Assembly: GCA_937124525.1 (NCBI GenBank)
Contig: CAKZLA010000103.1
Span: 1 to 16,320, forward strand
Direction: 5' to 3'
DNA: 16,320 nucleotides
Source: an uncultured Desulfobacterium sp.
GTDB taxonomy: Bacteria; Desulfobacterota; Desulfobacteria; Desulfobacterales; Desulfobacteraceae
Of the stretch, positions 12,483-16,320 are shown one piece after another. A model generated the notes under the pieces. The model was not told the origin of the DNA. It was given only the letters and a program-made list of their open reading frames with translations, and did no database searches. The number at the start of each line of letters is the position of its first letter. The stretch's first letter is position 1. A program made the position numbers and the translations under genes.

Positions 12483-14674
12483 ACCAACCTGACTTGATTC
12501 AACAAAAAATAACCATTGCCATGGCACAAGGAATCTCCATTCTTTCGGAAAAGGATTCCAACGACATTCTTCAAGTATTTGACATCCCCGTAGTTTCAAA
12601 TAATATGGTACGCACCCCACAGGAGGCCCAGAATGTTGCCAAAACCATGGGATTTCCAGTGGTACTAAAGGGGTGCGGCAGCGACATTGCCCATAAGTCT
12701 GAACTGGGTCTGGTTAAACCTGGACTCTCTTCCCCTGCAACCGTGCAACAGGCTGCCACGGAGATACTTGAAAATGCACCGGCAGAACTGGAAGGGATGT
12801 TGATTCAACCCATGATACAGGGAAAACGCGAATTTGTGGCTGGCATGTTCCGGGATCCACACTTCGGGGCGGTGATCATCTTTGGCCTTGGGGGAATCTA
12901 CACCGAAGCCCTTCACGATGTTGCTTTCCGTCTGGCCCCCCTTTCCGATAAAGATATCGTGAGCATGGTGTCTGAAATTTCAGGAAAAAGCCTTCTGGGA
13001 CCCTTCAGAGGGGAAGCACCTGTGGATTTTGAAAAGCTAAAGCTTACCCTCATGGGGCTTTCCCAACTGGCCATCCAATGCCCGGAAATCCAAGAGATTG
13101 ATATCAATCCCCTCATTGCCACGGCAACAGGAGATCTTGTGGGGGTTGATGCCCTTGTGAAAATTGGGTCACCAAAGCCAAAAATAAACACCCGCCCTCC
13201 CATTGATAAAAAACAGTTAAGCAAGCTTTTTTTCCCCAATTCTGTCGCATTTGTGGGGGCATCCGGCACCATTGGTAAATGGGGGAATCTTCTGCCAAGC
13301 AACACCATCAGTGGTGGATATGAAGGAAAAATTTACATGGTCAACCCCAGGGGGGGGCATATTTTGGGCAGACCGGTGCATGGGCAATTATCAGATATCA
13401 AGGAATCGGTGGATCTGGCAGTGGTGACCCTTCCCGCCACCCTGGTATTGGATCTGATTCCCCAACTTAAAGCAAAGGGGATCAAAGGAATGTTGCTGAT
13501 CACCTCTGGTTTCAGTGAAACAGGAGAGACAGGCAGAATTCTGGAAGAAAAAATCGTTCAAACGGCGGCAAAGGCAGGCATCATTATCCTTGGTCCCAAT
13601 ACCATGGGGATTTGCTCACCCCACAAAAAATTTTTCTGCACCAGCTCCCACACCCATCCCACTCCGGGTACCACGGCCCTGGTCTCCCAATCGGGTAATC
13701 TGGGGGTTCAGCTACTCAATTTTGCAGAAAAACATGGGGTTGGCATGCGTGTTTACAGTGGCTCTGGCAACGAAGCCATGATCACAGTGGAAGATTATCT
13801 GGATCTTTTTGAAATGGATGAAAAGACCCAAACCGTGGTGCTTTACCTTGAAAGTATCAAAGATGGTCACCGATTCTTCAACGTCGCCTCCCGGCTCTCC
13901 AGAAAAAAACCGGTGGTGATGTTAAAGGGGGGACGCACCTCTGCCGGTGCCAGGGCCGCGAGCAGCCACTCCGGTGCCATGGCATCCGATGGGGTGGTGT
14001 TTGATGCGGCCTGCCGCCAGGCGGGTATTATCCAGGTGCGGCAACCCATGGAGATGGTGGATGCCTCTGTTGTATTCTCTTCATTGCCTCTGCCCCCAGG
14101 CAACCGGGTGGGTATTGTCACATTGGGGGGTGGGTGGGGTGTTGTGACTTCAGATCTGTGCAATGAAAACGGGCTTGAGCTTCCCGATTTGCCTGAAACC
14201 ATCCTGGAAAAACTCAACAAACTTCTGCCTGATTACTGGAGTAAGGGTAACCCCATTGATGTGGTGGGGGAATTTGACATCACTATCCCCTTGGTGGCCA
14301 TGGAGGCCTTGCTTCAGTGGGAAGGGTGTGATGCCGTTATCCATCTGGGTATTGATGGGAAACGTATTTTTGGCGATAAAATGCTGGAATCTGTGGCCCT
14401 GTCTGATCCCGATTTTGACAAAAACGAAATGATCCCCATGAAAAAAGCCCTGCTGGATTTTGACCAAACCTTCAAAGACAAGGTAAAGGAGCTGGTTAAA
14501 CAATATGAAAAACCCATACTCGGAGTGAGCCTCATGGCCGATGCCGCGTCAGAGATGCTCCACGGCACCAGTGAAGATAGTTACAAAACGGTTCTCTTCC
14601 CATCCCCGGAGCGGGCCGTCCGGGCCCTGGCCTGCATGTGTGAATACGCGGCCCAGCGCCAGCAGGAAATTTAA
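12479..14674 (+). CDS. Acyl-CoA synthetase, NDP-forming, with ATP-grasp domain first (acetate-CoA ligase ADP-forming type), 731 aa
   Basis: Such enzymes interconvert acyl-CoA, ADP and Pi with acid, CoA and ATP. AAGGGAG stands 7 nt before the ATG, which overlaps the TetR stop by 4 bp. Domain order: an ATP-grasp domain at about 1-230 (VVLKGCGSDIAHKSELG, IIFGLGGIYTE at 133-143, EIDINPL at 206-212); a CoA-binding Rossmann domain from about 250 (AFVGASGTIGKWGN at 257-270); succinyl-CoA-ligase-like domains (ALVSQSGNLGVQ at 400-411); and GGRTSAGARAASSHSGA at 484-500 with H497 as the expected phosphohistidine. In many single-chain members the CoA-binding part comes first, so this is the beta-alpha order. 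With the Por-type complex next door it would yield ATP from acyl-CoA, though the direction and acyl group are not shown by the sequence. Confidence 0.92.
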   Translation: MNQPDLIQQKITIAMAQGISILSEKDSNDILQVFDIPVVSNNMVRTPQEAQNVAKTMGFPVVLKGCGSDIAHKSELGLVKPGLSSPATVQQAATEILENAPAELEGMLIQPMIQGKREFVAGMFRDPHFGAVIIFGLGGIYTEALHDVAFRLAPLSDKDIVSMVSEISGKSLLGPFRGEAPVDFEKLKLTLMGLSQLAIQCPEIQEIDINPLIATATGDLVGVDALVKIGSPKPKINTRPPIDKKQLSKLFFPNSVAFVGASGTIGKWGNLLPSNTISGGYEGKIYMVNPRGGHILGRPVHGQLSDIKESVDLAVVTLPATLVLDLIPQLKAKGIKGMLLITSGFSETGETGRILEEKIVQTAAKAGIIILGPNTMGICSPHKKFFCTSSHTHPTPGTTALVSQSGNLGVQLLNFAEKHGVGMRVYSGSGNEAMITVEDYLDLFEMDEKTQTVVLYLESIKDGHRFFNVASRLSRKKPVVMLKGGRTSAGARAASSHSGAMASDGVVFDAACRQAGIIQVRQPMEMVDASVVFSSLPLPPGNRVGIVTLGGGWGVVTSDLCNENGLELPDLPETILEKLNKLLPDYWSKGNPIDVVGEFDITIPLVAMEALLQWEGCDAVIHLGIDGKRIFGDKMLESVALSDPDFDKNEMIPMKKALLDFDQTFKDKVKELVKQYEKPILGVSLMADAASEMLHGTSEDSYKTVLFPSPERAVRALACMCEYAAQRQQEI

Positions 14675-14692
14675 TAACAATGTCAGTCACTT

Positions 14693-15823
14693 TTACAGGT
14701 CAAACAGGTTCATCTGTTTTCCTGAAAAGAACTCAGAACCCTGGTAAGGTTTTACAGTATCCTGTCTGACCTTATCAGAAACAATCAGCTCTTCGTAGCT
14801 CACAGATATGTTTGCAAAATCAGACGAACAAATATCTTTCACAAAATTAAATTTTAGCTGAGATTCCTGTTTTGTCATCACTGGGAAACCATAAACATGG
14901 CTTTCATGTTTTAAGTTTTTTTTATTTTGCTGATACGCTTTAACAAAATCAAAATGATTTTCAATTCGCCGGGTAACCGTTTTCTTGGATATCTGTTTTA
15001 AGCTCTTCAACCCTTCACCAATGACATCTGAAAAATGTTTATCACATTCAAAGCCCCATGAATTTCTTTCAGATGCCATGGCAGCAAAAGTGGTTGTCCC
15101 GGTGCCCAGAAATGGGTCAAGAATGGTATCTCCTTTTACAGAATACATGTTAATTAATCGGTAAGGCAACTCAAAGGGATATGCCGCATTCCGTTCTCTT
15201 AACTTTCCTCCACCCATTTTTTGCCTGACCCCTTTTATCTCCCATGTATCAGAAAACCACTGATTTCTTTCTTCCCAGAAAAAGGCGCTTTCATTTCTAT
15301 TTTGTTTCTGCCGAGGTGTTTTGAAATCCCGTTTCCCCCCTTTTCTAAAAACCATTATATATTCATGTTCCAAAGTGACATATGCCCCTGCCGGGAGCAT
15401 TCCTGAGCCCATGAATTTATTGGGTGAATTGGTTGCCTTTTTCCAGAGAATCACAGGCAGAGATTGAAATGAAAGTTGGGTCAATGCAGATGTTATTCGT
15501 GAATGATTGGAATATAATTGAAACTGTTTGCCAATGGTGCGGGTGGCATCCCCGATGTTGATGCAAACAAACCCCGATGGTTTTACAACCCTGTCAAGTT
15601 ATTTCCATACTATGTCCAATTCGAGATACAGCAGCTCAAAGGCGGTATTTCCGCAATTTTGATCCAGTGCCTGTTGAATTTCGGGATTCATGGTTGCAAA
15701 CAAATCATCCCACATGCTGATCATGGGATAGGGTGGAGAGGTCACAACAAGATCAACAGATTCATCGGATAACAGGTTTAAATTCCGGGCGTCAGAGAAC
15801 ATAACCTTGTGGTCAGTGGTCAT
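14693..15823 (-). pseudogene. DNA methyltransferase (beta-class, N4-cytosine or N6-adenine), broken by an in-frame TAA
   Basis: From the ATG at 15823-15821, which overlaps the stop of the upstream nuclease-like fragment, one frame runs to 14693 (376 codons before the stop) with a single interruption, a TAA at 15601-15599 (codon 75). Both sides belong to the same protein without frame change: before it the catalytic motif TSPPYP at 28-33 and, after it, LDRVVKPSGFVCINIGDA and the SAM-binding DPFLGTGTTT at 236-245. Motif IV before motif I is the beta order, and TSPPY favours N4-cytosine methylation. The local text VWK-stop-LDRV suggests that GAA (Glu) became TAA. The region is clearly more AT-rich than its neighbours, as in transferred restriction-modification genes. 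The 74-aa front piece lacks the SAM site, so activity is unlikely unless the stop is read through or is a sequence error. Confidence 0.85.
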
Positions 15824-16128
15824 CACAAGGCCTCCAGGCGTACAATTTCTGTTTTTATCTCCTCAATGACTTCCACATTGTGAATTTTTTTTCTCTTGCC
15901 CTGTGCTTTAATGGAGTAAACAAAAAACACCTTTCCCATGAATTTCTCTTGGAATTTCAAATGGTTTTTTCGATGTATTTCAACCCATTGGTAGTTGTTG
16001 ATGGAATTTTCAGCAGAAATGGGTTTTATCTGTAACCCAAGATAAGCACCTTTAACCTGAATAAAAAAATCCACACCAAAACACTCCCAGGTGAATGAAT
16101 TAAAAGATCTTGGATATAATAAAAATCT
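15823..16128 (-). pseudogene. C-terminal fragment of a putative restriction endonuclease partner of the methyltransferase
   Basis: The frame is open from 16128, just after two TAG codons, and ends in a TGA overlapping the methyltransferase start. It reads FNSFTWECFGVDFF and then YLGLQIKPIS. A GVD-x(n)-QxK arrangement fits the PD-(D/E)XK nuclease core in a degenerate form, with Gln in place of the usual Glu. The rest, about 70 residues, is lysine-rich and basic. The upstream part of such an enzyme is missing because the DNA beyond about 16100-16145 codes for SdhC. A start at GTG 16074 would give 83 residues but drops the TWECFG segment. The family is not certain; position directly before a methyltransferase is the best evidence for a restriction role. 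Confidence 0.6.
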
Positions 16129-16292
16129 CTACTACATTGCATAGACAAACTAAATGCCAATAGTAGAAATGGCAACAGCAAAACCATGAAAACACCCGTT
16201 ATTCGGTGCAAAATGGAGCTTATCGCAGTAATGGGAAACGAATAGGACTTAATGGAATTTAGTCCTATGTTTCGAGGCCCTTGATTTTTCAT
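16026..16292 (-). pseudogene. sdhC: Succinate dehydrogenase / fumarate reductase cytochrome b subunit (SdhC), 5' fragment running into foreign sequence
   Basis: The ATG at 16292-16290 has a strong ribosome site (GAGGAGA). The first 50 residues match the start of SdhC: RNIGLNSIKSYSFPITAISSILHRITGV, where SILHR-(I/V)-(T/S)-G is the quinone/heme region, then a transmembrane helix LLLPFLLLAF. Beyond this, at about residues 50-70, likeness fades, and the same DNA in another frame codes for the nuclease-like fragment. The frame stops at 88 codons against about 120-130 in the family, without the second and third helices or the later heme histidine. No sdhD, sdhA or sdhB follows. This looks like a 5' remnant at a rearrangement breakpoint; the exact junction cannot be placed better than about 16080-16145. 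Confidence 0.7.
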
Positions 16293-16320
16293 CTTTCTCT
16301 CCTCACATATGCCTTTAATT

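Noticed and set aside
15599..15601. Programmed readthrough or a recoded amino acid at the methyltransferase stop
   Set aside because: The codon is TAA, not the TAG or TGA used for pyrrolysine or selenocysteine, there is no recognisable downstream element, and the partner nuclease gene is also broken; decay is simpler.
16074..16128. Taking the nuclease-like fragment as an intact 83-aa gene from GTG 16074
   Set aside because: Family-like residues (TWECFG) continue upstream of the GTG until stop codons, so the frame is a truncated piece and the GTG is internal.

Overview
The window looks like chromosome of an anaerobic bacterium, most likely a marine sulfate reducer of the Desulfobacterota (Desulfobacteraceae-like). 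That is inferred from the gene set: a multisubunit 2-oxoacid:ferredoxin oxidoreductase, a GltD-type flavoprotein fused to a ferredoxin domain, an ADP-forming acyl-CoA synthetase, many small dispersed repeats and medium GC. No rRNA, tRNA or CRISPR array was found.

Layout. 1-62 (-) is the first 20 codons of an rmlB-like sugar-nucleotide dehydratase, too short to appear as a long ORF. 253-804 (-) is a small SLOG/Rossmann-like protein. 946-3558 and 3585-4490 (+) are a pepN aminopeptidase and a class IV aminotransferase, 26 bp apart. They converge on and overlap a TTG-started DEAD/DEAH helicase at 4409-5827 (-). 5828-6326 is a decayed stretch with a possible DctM scrap and the C-terminal half of a response-regulator receiver domain. 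6323-11264 (-) is a 2-oxoacid oxidoreductase cluster in the order gamma, FAD/NADPH-ferredoxin fusion, alpha, beta. 11883-14674 (+) is a TetR regulator overlapping an acyl-CoA synthetase, behind a good promoter with an overlapping palindrome. 14693-16292 (-) is AT-rich and broken: a DNA methyltransferase with an in-frame stop, a 5'-truncated nuclease-like fragment, and a 5' fragment of sdhC.

Working together, PepN would release amino acids, the aminotransferase would give 2-oxoacids, the Por-type complex would oxidise these to acyl-CoA, and the ADP-forming synthetase would turn acyl-CoA into acid plus ATP. This is inference from neighbourhood; substrates are not fixed by the sequence.

The most unusual content is between the genes. 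An 80-bp-period repeat with two hairpins occurs in five copies in three intergenic spacers. Its linker (ACAACGAAAATTG-like) is conserved, while stem sequences change on both sides and pairing is kept. One copy is split by a small inverted-repeat insertion whose removal restores the exact 23-nt loop. A second family of about 120 bp with inverted ends stands in tandem upstream of the oxidoreductase operon.
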